This document shows positions 1 to 8,218 of a stretch of 64,000 bases of DNA, one piece after another (within the stretch, counting starts at the first letter, position 1; the number at the start of each line of letters is the position of its first letter). The position numbers were made by a program, and so were the translations under genes. The notes below the pieces were generated by a model that was given only the letters and a program-made list of their open reading frames with translations, had not been told where the DNA came from and did not search any database. Location: contig NZ_NFHT01000011.1 in the NCBI RefSeq assembly GCF_002161445.1, forward strand, positions 1 through 64,000, read 5' to 3'. Origin of the DNA: Alistipes sp. An66 (GTDB lineage: Bacteria > Bacteroidota > Bacteroidia > Bacteroidales > Rikenellaceae).

Positions 1-116
<116 letters not shown>

Positions 117-267
117 AAAGAAAATAATGTTTCGTTAGAGTCCTGACTATTCGCTTTCCTTTAAAGGAAATTGACAGATAAATACTACAATTTTGCTCTC
201 AAAATATAACCAGTAATTCAAAGAACCACTTTAAAAAAGCTTCGCATTTTGGCTGCGAAAGGGATTG

Positions 268-299
268 CAAAGATAAGGCATCTTTTCGAATCCTGCAAA
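268..299 (-). promoter_or_regulatory. rrn promoter P1 (closest to 16S)
   Basis: On the minus strand, a TATCTTTG -7 element (268-275) lies 20 bp from a TTTG -33 element (296-299). This is the Bacteroidota primary-sigma promoter form. Transcription would start near 261, giving a leader of about 145 nt before the mature 16S. A hairpin-forming stretch at about 239-260 (CTTCGCA / TGCGAAAG) lies at the start of the leader. Confidence 0.75.
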
Positions 300-354
300 T
301 CTTTTTCAAGATTTTTTTTCGGACCGTTCCGAAGAACCGGAGCGAAAGGGATTG

Positions 355-386
355 CAAAGATAGGTAATCTTTTTCAAACCTCCAAA
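355..386 (-). promoter_or_regulatory. rrn promoter P2
   Basis: A second TATCTTTG element (355-362) sits 20 bp from a TTTG element (383-386) on the minus strand. The 21 bases around the -7 (342-362) repeat exactly those at 255-275, so P1 and P2 look like a promoter duplication. Confidence 0.7.
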
Positions 387-501
387 AACTTTTTCAAGAA
401 CTTTGCATCTTATTGAAAACCAAGTCACAAAACCATCACGAGTCCCCTTATTGCAAACCCCCGACTTATTTGTAAGAACCGCTGTTTCTCAAATGCGGAT
501 G

Positions 502-532
502 CAAAGGTAGCGACTTTTTCGGTATCTGCAAA
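502..532 (-). promoter_or_regulatory. rrn promoter P3 (distal)
   Basis: TACCTTTG at 502-509 with TTTG at 529-532 on the minus strand, spacer 19 bp. It is the third tandem promoter in front of the rRNA operon, and its start would be near 495. Nothing else was recognised in 117-618 apart from AT-rich spacer sequence. Confidence 0.65.
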
Positions 533-618
533 TTTTTGCCGATCTTTTTTTCAAAAAAATTAAATTCAGAGACCGTGCAGGACTTATACCATATATATAA
601 TAAGGAAGCAACCCGCAC

Positions 619-2640
619 TCAAAGCCAGCCGCCGTTCCCGGCCAGACCCGTACGGGAGACAAGCGCAAACTCGCGTGTAATCTCCGTATCGCCCGCCACA
701 GCGACAACGCGAAGGATCGAAACGCCCTGTTTGGGACATGTGAGCGTGATCCGGCTGCCGTCCAGCGACAGCGAAGAGGAGGTCAGACCGAGGTTGCCCG
801 GCGAATCGAGCTCGGCCGACGTCAGGGTGATCGCGCTCTGCGAGCCGCCGAAGCTCCCGGCCAGATCCACCGTTGCGGACTCTCCGGTCGGGACAAGGAG
901 GGCCGTCGTACCCCGCACGGCCAGCAGCATTTTGAGCGCATCGACACATCCGCCGCCCATCTTGCCCCGGTATTCCGAAAGATCCGGGACCGTGATGCCG
1001 ACCTTCGTGCCGGTAAAATAGCGGTCGATCCCGTAGACCGACGACAAGAGCAGCGACTTGAACTCCCCGACCGTATATTGACGTCCCAACTGCGCCGCAT
1101 AGGAGAGCCCCAGCGCCGCGACTCCCGAAACGTGCGGGCACGCCATCGAGGTCCCCTGCATGAACCCATAGCCGTAAAGCGAATTATACTTCCGGCCGTC
1201 TTTGTAATTGATGGCATCGTCACAGAGGATCGTGCTCAACACCTCCGCATAATTCCGGCCATTCTCCCCCGGGGCCGTATAGGCATCGCCGCCCGGAGCC
1301 GTGATGTCGACCCACGTGCCGTAGTCGGTATAATAGGCCGGGCGGAACGCCCAATCCATCGACCCCACGGCAATCACCGGAGAATAGGCTGCGGGATAGG
1401 TCGGGGCATCCCCGAAGGCATCCCCGTCGTTGCCCGCCGCGAAGATCACCAGCCCGCCTTTCAGCGGCGAGTTCGGGTTCTTCGAGCCGGCGCCCTCGAT
1501 AAAGGTGTCGATCGCGTCGCGGATCACCTGGTATCCCCGGATCCACTCCTGTTCGAACTGCGACGGAGAGGTTCCCTCGAAATCATACCCCCAACTGTTC
1601 TGGGCGATGATCGCCCCGTTCTTCCAGGCATATTCGAAGGCTTTGACAATGGGGTTGCCCGAGTAGTTGCCGTCGCTGTACCCCATGATCTGGCACGACA
1701 TGATCTTCACCCCCTTCCGGGTGCTGCGGCCGCCGGCAATGCCGCTGACACCGCGGCTGTTGTTGTTCACGGCGGCGATCACGCCGGCAACATGGGTCCC
1801 GTGGTCGGCATAGATCCATTCGCCATCCTCCTGGATGGCGGTCCGCCAGTCGAGTTCCGCCCGGTTGTCCCAGAAATTATAGCCGTGTTCCCCGGGGTTG
1901 GAGGGGTTCGACCAGATGTTGGCCTCCAAATCGGGATGCGTCGTCTGCACCGCCTCGTCGAGCACGGCCACGATGATCTCGTCGCTTCCCGTACAAAGCT
2001 GCCATGCGTCCAGCAGGTCGATATCCGCCCCGGCCTTCGGCGTGGAGAAGTCTTTGTTCGGGCCTTCGTTGTCGAAATGCCACTGGTAGGGCAGCAACGG
2101 GTCGTTCATGGAGACCGAGGCGCGGGTTTCGCCCCGTGCCGGGAGGTTTTCGGGTCGGGCCGGAACAACCCGTCCGACATGCTGCGGACGAATATGGCGC
2201 GGATGGATCTCGTACTCGACGACCGACACTCCCGGCAGAGCCGCAAAGCGGCTGCCGACAGCCGACAGATCGGCCTCCTCATCGAAGGCAATCCAATACC
2301 AGCGGTTCATTCCCGTACGGTCGTAGACCGACTCCCATTCGGGATCGTAGGCAACGATCCGCTCGAAGCATTCGGCGCCGATCTCGTCGAGCAGCGCATC
2401 GATCTCCGACACGCCCGAACGGGTGGCCGGAGCACCCGAACGGGTGGAGGCGGTCCGAGCCTGTGCAGCGGCCACGGTCTGTGCCATCTCCGGCGAAAAT
2501 TGGACGGAAAGCGTTCCCTTCATGGCAAAATCCGAGGTCGGAACCCCAATCACACGGGCCTGTTCCGAGCCGGACTCCACCGACTCCTTCGTACACGCAA
2601 CGGCTGCCAGCAGGCAGCACAAAAACAAAAACTTCTTCAT
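619..2640 (-). CDS. S8 family (subtilisin-like) serine peptidase, lipoprotein
   Basis: A 673-residue subtilase. The signal peptide ends in a lipobox (AAVAC, Cys17), so the protein is probably membrane-anchored. The catalytic triad is visible: Asp in VAVLDEAVQ (about residue 227; DEA replaces the usual D-S/T-G), His in HGTHVAG (about 280) and Ser in GTSMACPHVSG (about 496). Residues 20-170 form a likely propeptide region. About 100 Ser/Thr-rich residues follow the peptidase domain, and no type IX sorting domain is evident. The start at 2640 (MKKFLFL) is preferred over 2649 because a promoter -7 lies at 2666-2673, which would leave almost no leader for 2649. Transcription runs toward the rRNA operon. 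The substrate is unknown. Confidence 0.9.
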   Translation of the reverse strand: MKKFLFLCCLLAAVACTKESVESGSEQARVIGVPTSDFAMKGTLSVQFSPEMAQTVAAAQARTASTRSGAPATRSGVSEIDALLDEIGAECFERIVAYDPEWESVYDRTGMNRWYWIAFDEEADLSAVGSRFAALPGVSVVEYEIHPRHIRPQHVGRVVPARPENLPARGETRASVSMNDPLLPYQWHFDNEGPNKDFSTPKAGADIDLLDAWQLCTGSDEIIVAVLDEAVQTTHPDLEANIWSNPSNPGEHGYNFWDNRAELDWRTAIQEDGEWIYADHGTHVAGVIAAVNNNSRGVSGIAGGRSTRKGVKIMSCQIMGYSDGNYSGNPIVKAFEYAWKNGAIIAQNSWGYDFEGTSPSQFEQEWIRGYQVIRDAIDTFIEGAGSKNPNSPLKGGLVIFAAGNDGDAFGDAPTYPAAYSPVIAVGSMDWAFRPAYYTDYGTWVDITAPGGDAYTAPGENGRNYAEVLSTILCDDAINYKDGRKYNSLYGYGFMQGTSMACPHVSGVAALGLSYAAQLGRQYTVGEFKSLLLSSVYGIDRYFTGTKVGITVPDLSEYRGKMGGGCVDALKMLLAVRGTTALLVPTGESATVDLAGSFGGSQSAITLTSAELDSPGNLGLTSSSLSLDGSRITLTCPKQGVSILRVVAVAGDTEITREFALVSRTGLAGNGGWL

Positions 2641-2665
2641 AAGACACACAATCCATGCAAGGTTT

Positions 2666-2695
2666 CAAAGATAGGGGTTTCTCATAAAATACAAA
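2666..2695 (-). promoter_or_regulatory. Promoter of the S8 peptidase gene
   Basis: TATCTTTG (2666-2673) and TTTG (2692-2695) on the minus strand with an 18-bp spacer, just upstream of the ATG at 2640. On the opposite strand, TATTTTTG at 2747-2754 may be the -7 of lspA, but no clear -33 accompanies it. Confidence 0.55.
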
Positions 2696-2778
2696 ATTAC
2701 CATTCCAAAATTCCGCACAGGAGACCAGAAAAAGAGATTTTTTCACTATTTTTGCGCGTGATCAACACGCATGGATTC

Positions 2779-3393
2779 ATGAATCTGAAAAAAATATCGC
2801 TGCTCATCGTCCTGCTGCTCGTTGCGGATCAGGCGCTCAAAATCTGGGTCAAGACCCACATGCACCTCGACGAGTCGATCACGGTCTGCTCCGACTGGTT
2901 CCAGCTGCGGTTCATCGAGAACAACGGAGCCGCATTCGGCATGCACATCTACACCGGCAGCGGCTTCGACTGGGGCAAACTGCTTCTGGGATTCTTCCGC
3001 ATCGTGATGGTCGGATTCATCGGATGGCTGCTCCTGCACCTGCTCCGGAAACGCCCGGAAACGCCCAAAGGCGTGATCGTCGGGCTGGCGCTGATCTTCG
3101 CCGGAGCCATGGGCAACATCCTCGACAGCGCCTTCTACGGGCTGATTTTCTCCGAATCGACGCCCTACGCCGTCGCGGAGTTCGGAGGCCATTACGCCGG
3201 GTTCATGATGGGGAAGGTCGTCGACATGTTCTACTTCCCGCTGTTCCAATGGAACGGTGTGCCGCGGCTGCTGCGGTTTCTGGTCGACAGCAACAACTAC
3301 TTCTTCGGAGCAATCTTCAATCTGGCGGATGCCTACATCTCGGTAGCCGTAGTCTATCTGCTTATTTTTCAATACAAGTTCTTCAACAAGTAG
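2779..3393 (+). CDS. lspA: Lipoprotein signal peptidase (signal peptidase II)
   Basis: A 204-residue inner-membrane aspartyl protease that cleaves prolipoprotein signal peptides before the lipidated Cys. Four hydrophobic helices are visible (about residues 5-22, 70-90, 100-125 and 180-200). The two catalytic Asp motifs are present: N-x-x-D in MGNILDSAFYG (about residue 118) and FNLADAYIS (about 181). The start MNLKKISLL is chosen because homology begins there; the reading frame stays open far upstream, but that part is antisense to the peptidase gene. Its role fits the very large number of lipoproteins encoded in this window. Confidence 0.95.
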   Translation: MNLKKISLLIVLLLVADQALKIWVKTHMHLDESITVCSDWFQLRFIENNGAAFGMHIYTGSGFDWGKLLLGFFRIVMVGFIGWLLLHLLRKRPETPKGVIVGLALIFAGAMGNILDSAFYGLIFSESTPYAVAEFGGHYAGFMMGKVVDMFYFPLFQWNGVPRLLRFLVDSNNYFFGAIFNLADAYISVAVVYLLIFQYKFFNK

Positions 3394-3412
3394 ATTTTTT
3401 TCGGAAAAAGAG

Positions 3413-3442
3413 TTGCGGATTCGGAAAAAAGTGTTACCTTTG
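3413..3442 (+). promoter_or_regulatory. Promoter of tRNA-Leu
   Basis: TACCTTTG at 3435-3442 preceded by TTG at 3413-3415 with a 19-bp spacer. It lies 33 bp upstream of the tRNA and immediately after lspA. Confidence 0.65.
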
Positions 3443-3474
3443 CACACCGCAATTCCGGAAAACACCGGTACAAT

Positions 3475-3556
3475 GCCCAGGTGGCGGAATAGGTAGACGC
3501 GCACGTTTCAGGTGCGTGTGCCGCAAGGCGTGCAGGTTCGATTCCTGTCCTGGGCA
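3475..3556 (+). tRNA. tRNA-Leu(CAG)
   Basis: The acceptor arms GCCCAGG / CCTGGGC pair fully, with discriminator A at 3556. The D-arm contains GGTAGACGC, the anticodon stem is CACGT / GCGTG with loop TTCAGGT (anticodon CAG), a variable arm is present as expected for class II tRNA-Leu, and the T-arm is GCAGG-TTCGATT-CCTGT. CCA is not encoded. A terminator follows directly. Confidence 0.95.
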
Positions 3557-3559
3557 CTG

Positions 3560-3593
3560 AAAACCCCGTTGAACGAAAGTTCAGCGGGGTTTT
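3560..3593 (+). terminator. Rho-independent terminator after tRNA-Leu
   Basis: AAAACCCCGTTGAAC and GTTCAGCGGGGTTTT form a 15-bp stem with a single wobble around a GAAA loop, ending in Ts. From 3594 to the end of the next gene at 3765 nothing further was recognised. Confidence 0.85.
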
Positions 3594-3764
3594 GCTTTCC
3601 CGGAGCCGCCGGTGCCCCTCCTCACTCAATTTCCACATGCGCCCTGCGATGCTCCACGGTCCGGGACTTGGCAACGCCGCCCCGTTACCTTCGGGCGTCG
3701 GATCTGCGACACGAAGGAAAATACCGGTCCGGAGCCGGCCTGCGACAACGGCTGTGCCCGTCGA

Positions 3765-4910
3765 TTATTCGAGACGCTGGTAGTAATACAATCCCCGATC
3801 GTTTTCGTCCAGCACCTCCGGGTGCATGATCGCAATCAGGTCGTGCAGCACGACATCGGGCCGGACGACACCCGACTCCCAGTAATCGTTGCCTCCGGCG
3901 GCATTCTGCCGTTTGTTGCAGTTGTAAACGGCACCGCTTCTTACGCATCGGGTGTCGGCGAATTTCGGGAACTGCGCTTTCAACTCCCCGAGCGATGCGG
4001 CGCTGCCCGCATTGAGCCACAGGTCGGCCTGCGCCGTGAGCACATATGCCTCTTCGAGGTCGATGGGAAGCGAGCGGTTCGAGGTGTTCTTCCCGTAAAC
4101 ATAATCCCCTCCGGCATCGGCGATCAGCCGGGCGACGTAGCTTTCGGTCGAGGCCATGAACCACGAACCGGCATACGGGGTGTTGATCATCACTTTCGGT
4201 TTCCCCGCAGCCGCCTTCGCGACTTTCTCTTTCAGCGCTCCGTATCTTTGGGGAATCGGGGCGAAAACCGATTCGCCCTTTTCGCGGCTGTCGGTAATCT
4301 CCGACACGGCGACCAGCCATTCGGCCTTGCCGAGCGGCGATTCTTCCAGATATTCGCCCACATAACAGAACGGAATCCCCATCTCCGACAGTTTGGGCTC
4401 CATGCTGCTGGCGCCGCCGATGCCGAACAGCAATACCAGATCGGGCTTCAAAGCCAGCAGCCGCTCACAATCGACATTCCCGTCGAATCCGACATCGGCC
4501 ACCGCTTCGGGGCGGGTCGTTACATATTCGTTGGTAATATAATCCTTGCCCGAAACACCGACGATCCGGTCCGCTTGTCCCAGCACATCGAGCATCGCCA
4601 CATAGGTCGAGGACATACAGACGATACGCCCCGCTCCGGCTTCCACGGTCTGTCCGGTGAAACCGGCCGGAGCCTTCTCTCCGTTGCGGGCGATGAAGAG
4701 CTGCGTCTCGGTGTCCTCGGCGCCCTGCCACGGATTGAAGACTTTCAGAAGCGTGCTCTGCCGCCCCTCGGCCCCGACGATCTCGAAGCCGGAAGCATAA
4801 CGGGGACGATAGATCTCCTGATCGTAATCGTCCAATCCCGTTGCGCCCCGTTTACAAGCGACAGATGAAACAAGAATCGCCGACAACAGGAGGAAACATA
4901 TTCTCTTCAT
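3765..4910 (-). CDS. btuF: ABC transporter substrate-binding lipoprotein, BtuF-like
   Basis: A 381-residue helical-backbone (TroA/BtuF-type) binding protein. The lipobox ends VSSVAC, and the mature N-terminus CKRGAT lacks the acidic residues that direct surface export, so a periplasmic position is expected. The core contains motifs typical of siderophore/cobalamin binding proteins: RIVCMSS, ERLLALKPDLVLLFG, and the second lobe with PKVMINTPYAGSWFMAS. It is the last gene of the B12 operon, 66 bp after the btuG-like gene, so it probably passes corrinoid to an inner-membrane BtuCD. No BtuCD genes are in the window. The start at 4910 places the signal peptide at the N-terminus; the in-frame upstream ATGs at 4973 and 4946 do not. 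Corrinoid specificity is inferred from context. Confidence 0.85.
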   Translation of the reverse strand: MKRICFLLLSAILVSSVACKRGATGLDDYDQEIYRPRYASGFEIVGAEGRQSTLLKVFNPWQGAEDTETQLFIARNGEKAPAGFTGQTVEAGAGRIVCMSSTYVAMLDVLGQADRIVGVSGKDYITNEYVTTRPEAVADVGFDGNVDCERLLALKPDLVLLFGIGGASSMEPKLSEMGIPFCYVGEYLEESPLGKAEWLVAVSEITDSREKGESVFAPIPQRYGALKEKVAKAAAGKPKVMINTPYAGSWFMASTESYVARLIADAGGDYVYGKNTSNRSLPIDLEEAYVLTAQADLWLNAGSAASLGELKAQFPKFADTRCVRSGAVYNCNKRQNAAGGNDYWESGVVRPDVVLHDLIAIMHPEVLDENDRGLYYYQRLE

Positions 4911-4976
4911 GAAAACGGATTCCGAGACAAAAGGATTGCGGTACATGATTCTTTCTGTTCTTGATTTGACCATGAA

Positions 4977-6167
4977 TTATCGGAGAGGTGCGAGTTCAGT
5001 GTATGTAAAGGCGATGTGGGCCGGGATGTCGCCGGTCTCGACCTCCCATTTTTTCGTGCCGTCGGGGTTGAAGCAGTAGAGTTTGCCGGGGGTAACATAG
5101 TTCCCGGCGTCGGTCACGAAGATCTCGCGCGTCGCAGGGTTCACCGCAATGCCGTACGGAATGGCGATCCGCCGGTCCGTGCCGTCGGTGATGAAATTCC
5201 GGGTCACGATCTTTTTCGTCCGCACGTTGACGATGGCATAGCTGACCGTGTTGCTCTGTGTGGGATAGCTCCACTCCGTGCTGTACACATAGAGCGAATC
5301 ACCGCAGACGGTCATTTCGCTGTTGGGGAGCAGCTTGAACTCGTCGGTCACCTCGTCCGTGCGGCTGTCGATAACGTAGGTCCGCGACGGCGTGTCGTAG
5401 TAGTCGCCGCGCGAGGAGACCCAGATCTGTCCGTAGGCATCCAGCTCCATGCGGTGCAGGTTGATCGCCACGTCGATCTTCTTCACCTCCCCGAACGTGT
5501 CGAGGTCGATGACCGAGACCGTGCGGTCGTAGTCGGGCACGCGGTAGCCGCCCGAATTGGCGACATAGAGCTTCTTGCCGACGATCACCATCTCTTCGGG
5601 CTGGTAGCCGACCGTGCAGGTCCCGACGATCTGCATGGTGGCCGTGTCGATCTTCGCCACGTACCCCAGCCGCGCATTGGGGTCGATCTGAACCGGCCCG
5701 GCATACGAACTGACATAGGCATACCGTCCCTTGAAGACGATGTAGCGGCAGTTGGGAATGGAGATCTGCGTGATGTGGCGGGCGGTCCGGAGGTCCATCA
5801 CCTCGACGAAGTGCGAGCAGTTGATCACGGCGTAGAGCTTCCCGCCGTAGACTTGCAGGTCGTTGCCCACGTCGCCCAACTCCTTCACCACGCCCGGATT
5901 GCGTTCGGCGTAGATGTTTTTCGTGTAGACGCCCGTGGCGTAGTCGAAGTAGTCGAGCGTCGCCTTGTTGCTGCCCATGTTGCCCTCGTTGAGCAGGAAA
6001 AAACCGCGGATCCTCTCTTCGCTGCCGTCCCCGCCGGAGGAATCGCCGGGAGGCGCAACGGGGGTCGAGGTCGAGGGAACGATCGGCTCCTCCTTGCGGC
6101 AGGCCGCCAGCAGCGATGCCGCCGCGAGCAGAAGAAGCACCTTGCGAAAGGTTTGTCTGGCTGTCAT
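4977..6167 (-). CDS. btuG: Surface cobalamin-binding beta-propeller lipoprotein, BtuG-like
   Basis: A 396-residue lipoprotein (lipobox LLAAC, Cys23). The mature start CRKEE carries the K-E-E type lipoprotein surface-export signal, followed by a Pro/Ser/Gly linker and a seven-bladed YncE/DUF5074-type propeller that begins GFFLLNEGNMGSNKATLDYF. Bacteroides BtuG caps BtuB and binds B12 extremely tightly at the cell surface. The matching N-terminal propeller sequence and position right after btuB support the same role. Its ATG overlaps the btuB stop by 4 nt (ATGA), so translation is probably coupled. Expression should be controlled by the upstream riboswitch. Confidence 0.9.
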   Translation of the reverse strand: MTARQTFRKVLLLLAAASLLAACRKEEPIVPSTSTPVAPPGDSSGGDGSEERIRGFFLLNEGNMGSNKATLDYFDYATGVYTKNIYAERNPGVVKELGDVGNDLQVYGGKLYAVINCSHFVEVMDLRTARHITQISIPNCRYIVFKGRYAYVSSYAGPVQIDPNARLGYVAKIDTATMQIVGTCTVGYQPEEMVIVGKKLYVANSGGYRVPDYDRTVSVIDLDTFGEVKKIDVAINLHRMELDAYGQIWVSSRGDYYDTPSRTYVIDSRTDEVTDEFKLLPNSEMTVCGDSLYVYSTEWSYPTQSNTVSYAIVNVRTKKIVTRNFITDGTDRRIAIPYGIAVNPATREIFVTDAGNYVTPGKLYCFNPDGTKKWEVETGDIPAHIAFTYTELAPLR

Positions 6168-8218
6168 AATATCCAACTGATGATGAGTTTCACATTCGTG
6201 CCCGGCATCGGGTAGCATTGTACGACCTCGTACTGCTGGTTCAGGAGGTTGTTCACCTCGACGGAGGCCCGCAGTTGCGAGCGCCGCAGGTGAAAGCGCT
6301 TCGACAGCGACAGGTCGCTCGTGTACCAGGCCAGGGCGTGGTTCTCGGGAATGTTGGCCGAGGATTCGTAACGCTCGCCGGTGTAGATGAAGCTGTAATC
6401 GAGCATCCAGCCGCCGAAACTCAACCCCACGACGGCCGAGCCGCTGTGCCACGGGATGTAGGGGATCTGCCCGCCGTAGTAGGCGCTGGTGCGGTCGGTG
6501 AGGTCCCGGGCCCTTTGCCAGGTGTAGGTCGCACGGCAGTCGACGCCGAGTCGTCCGAAACGCATCGAGCCGCTCACGACGGCATCCGCACCGCGGATCC
6601 CGACATGCCCCAGATTGACCATCGTCCATTGGAACTGGTTCGACGTCGGCATGGCGATGATCTTGTCGTCGACCTCGTTGCAGTAGGCGTCGAGGCTGGC
6701 TTCGAACCTCCGGAAACGGGCCCCGGGCCACTCTTTCGTGTAGGCGGCCCCGAGGTTGTACTGGGTGGTGTATTCGGGTTTGAGGTACTTGTTGCCGATG
6801 AAGGTGTAGTAGAGGTCGTTGAGCGTCGGCATCCGGAAAATCCGCTTGCAGAAGGCCCGCAGGGCGAGGTCCACGCTGCGGAAAGGCCGGTACTGCACCA
6901 CGAGGGTCGGCGTAAACACATTTTTGACTCCGGCTTCCGCGCCCCGCTCCCGGGCGAAATCCTCCACGAACGTATGGAGCAGACTCCCCTGGACGGTCAC
7001 CCGGCCGAACCGGAAGGTGGTTGCCAGCGCCGTCAGCGAGGTGAGGCGCGACGGATAGACGAAATTTACCAGATCGGCATCGAGCGTATTGTATTGCAGA
7101 TCGGTCGCCAGATTGACATCCCACCATTTGAACAGCGCGAATTCATGGGCCGCCGAGAGATAGGCCTCCTGTTGGAGGTAGTGGTTGTCGACGTACATCG
7201 TCGTCACGTCGAGCCGCGGGTCGGAGAGGTAGTGCAGGTAGTCGCAGGCATATTTGCCGTGGACAGACAGCCTGTAACGATCTCCGAAGGCCTTGAAGAA
7301 CGACCCTTGCAGGAAAAAGTTCGAATCCCATTGGCGGTCTTCGTGGCGGAACCTGCCGGGCTCCTCGCGGACGAAGGCGCCCGGATAGCCGCGCTCGGAG
7401 TTGTAGAAGTAGGCCTTGACGCGCCAGTTGCCGTCGGGGATCCGGCCGAAAAGCCCCTCCTCGATGCGCAGCGCCCGCACGTCGCCGTTCTGCCGCACGG
7501 CCGTCGTGTCGTATCCGTCGGCCTTGACGTAGGAGAACCTGTATCGGCCCGTCGTATAGAGGAATTCCGCGTTCAGGGAGTTGGAGATCCGCTCACCGAG
7601 CCGCTGCTCGTAGAGTACGGAGGGATTCACCGTGCCGAAGGAGCCGCCTTTGAGCGTCAGTTTGAGGTTGCAGCGCCGACCCTCCCGGAATTCGGGAATC
7701 CGCGTCCGCAGGTAGACCGCGCTGGCCGAGGCGTAATCCCTGGCCGACTGCACGCCGGAACTCTTCTGGCCGTTGTAGAGCGTTACGGCAGCCATGTTGT
7801 CGAGCGAGTATTTCCCCAGGTCGATCTGTCCGTTCTGGGCGTTGCCCAGCTGGATGCCGTCGTAGAAGACCCCGACGTGCTGCGTGCCCATGCCGCGGAC
7901 GTTGATGGTCTTCAACCCGCCGATCCCCCCGTAGTCCTTGATCTGGACCCCGGAGAAGTAGCGGATGGCATCCGCCACGGAGTGCGCATTGAGCCGTTGC
8001 AGCCGCTCTCCGCTCAACACCTGGGCCGGGATGACCTTCTCGGGACGGAACGTACCGACGACAACCACCGAGTCGATGTGCTGCATCCGGTCGAGCCGCG
8101 CGGAATCCGGAACCCGGGCAAAAGCGGCGGCCGTACCCGGCCCCAGGCAGGGGGCCAGGCACGACACAAAGGCAAATACTAATCTCCGAATCGCTCCTTT
8201 GCCCGCTTTCACCGCCAT
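6164..8218 (-). CDS. btuB: TonB-dependent outer-membrane receptor, BtuB-type
   Basis: A 684-residue outer-membrane barrel with a signal peptide ending near residue 33. The plug starts at VVVVGTFRPEKVIPAQVLSG and includes YFSGVQIKDYGGIGGLKT and VFYDGIQLGNAQNG. The C-terminus (VKLIISWIL) is a barrel-type final strand. It imports corrinoid using TonB energy. The start at 8218 overlaps the upstream stop by 1 nt (TAATG), and the 3' end overlaps btuG by 4 nt. Unlike SusC proteins it has no N-terminal carboxypeptidase-regulatory-like domain. B12 specificity rests on riboswitch control and the adjacent btuG; the receptor family alone would not prove it. Confidence 0.9.
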   Translation of the reverse strand: MAVKAGKGAIRRLVFAFVSCLAPCLGPGTAAAFARVPDSARLDRMQHIDSVVVVGTFRPEKVIPAQVLSGERLQRLNAHSVADAIRYFSGVQIKDYGGIGGLKTINVRGMGTQHVGVFYDGIQLGNAQNGQIDLGKYSLDNMAAVTLYNGQKSSGVQSARDYASASAVYLRTRIPEFREGRRCNLKLTLKGGSFGTVNPSVLYEQRLGERISNSLNAEFLYTTGRYRFSYVKADGYDTTAVRQNGDVRALRIEEGLFGRIPDGNWRVKAYFYNSERGYPGAFVREEPGRFRHEDRQWDSNFFLQGSFFKAFGDRYRLSVHGKYACDYLHYLSDPRLDVTTMYVDNHYLQQEAYLSAAHEFALFKWWDVNLATDLQYNTLDADLVNFVYPSRLTSLTALATTFRFGRVTVQGSLLHTFVEDFARERGAEAGVKNVFTPTLVVQYRPFRSVDLALRAFCKRIFRMPTLNDLYYTFIGNKYLKPEYTTQYNLGAAYTKEWPGARFRRFEASLDAYCNEVDDKIIAMPTSNQFQWTMVNLGHVGIRGADAVVSGSMRFGRLGVDCRATYTWQRARDLTDRTSAYYGGQIPYIPWHSGSAVVGLSFGGWMLDYSFIYTGERYESSANIPENHALAWYTSDLSLSKRFHLRRSQLRASVEVNNLLNQQYEVVQCYPMPGTNVKLIISWIL

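Noticed and set aside
1078..2778. N-terminal extension of the lspA frame
   Set aside because: This part is antisense to the S8 peptidase gene and lacks lspA homology. The real start is at 2779.
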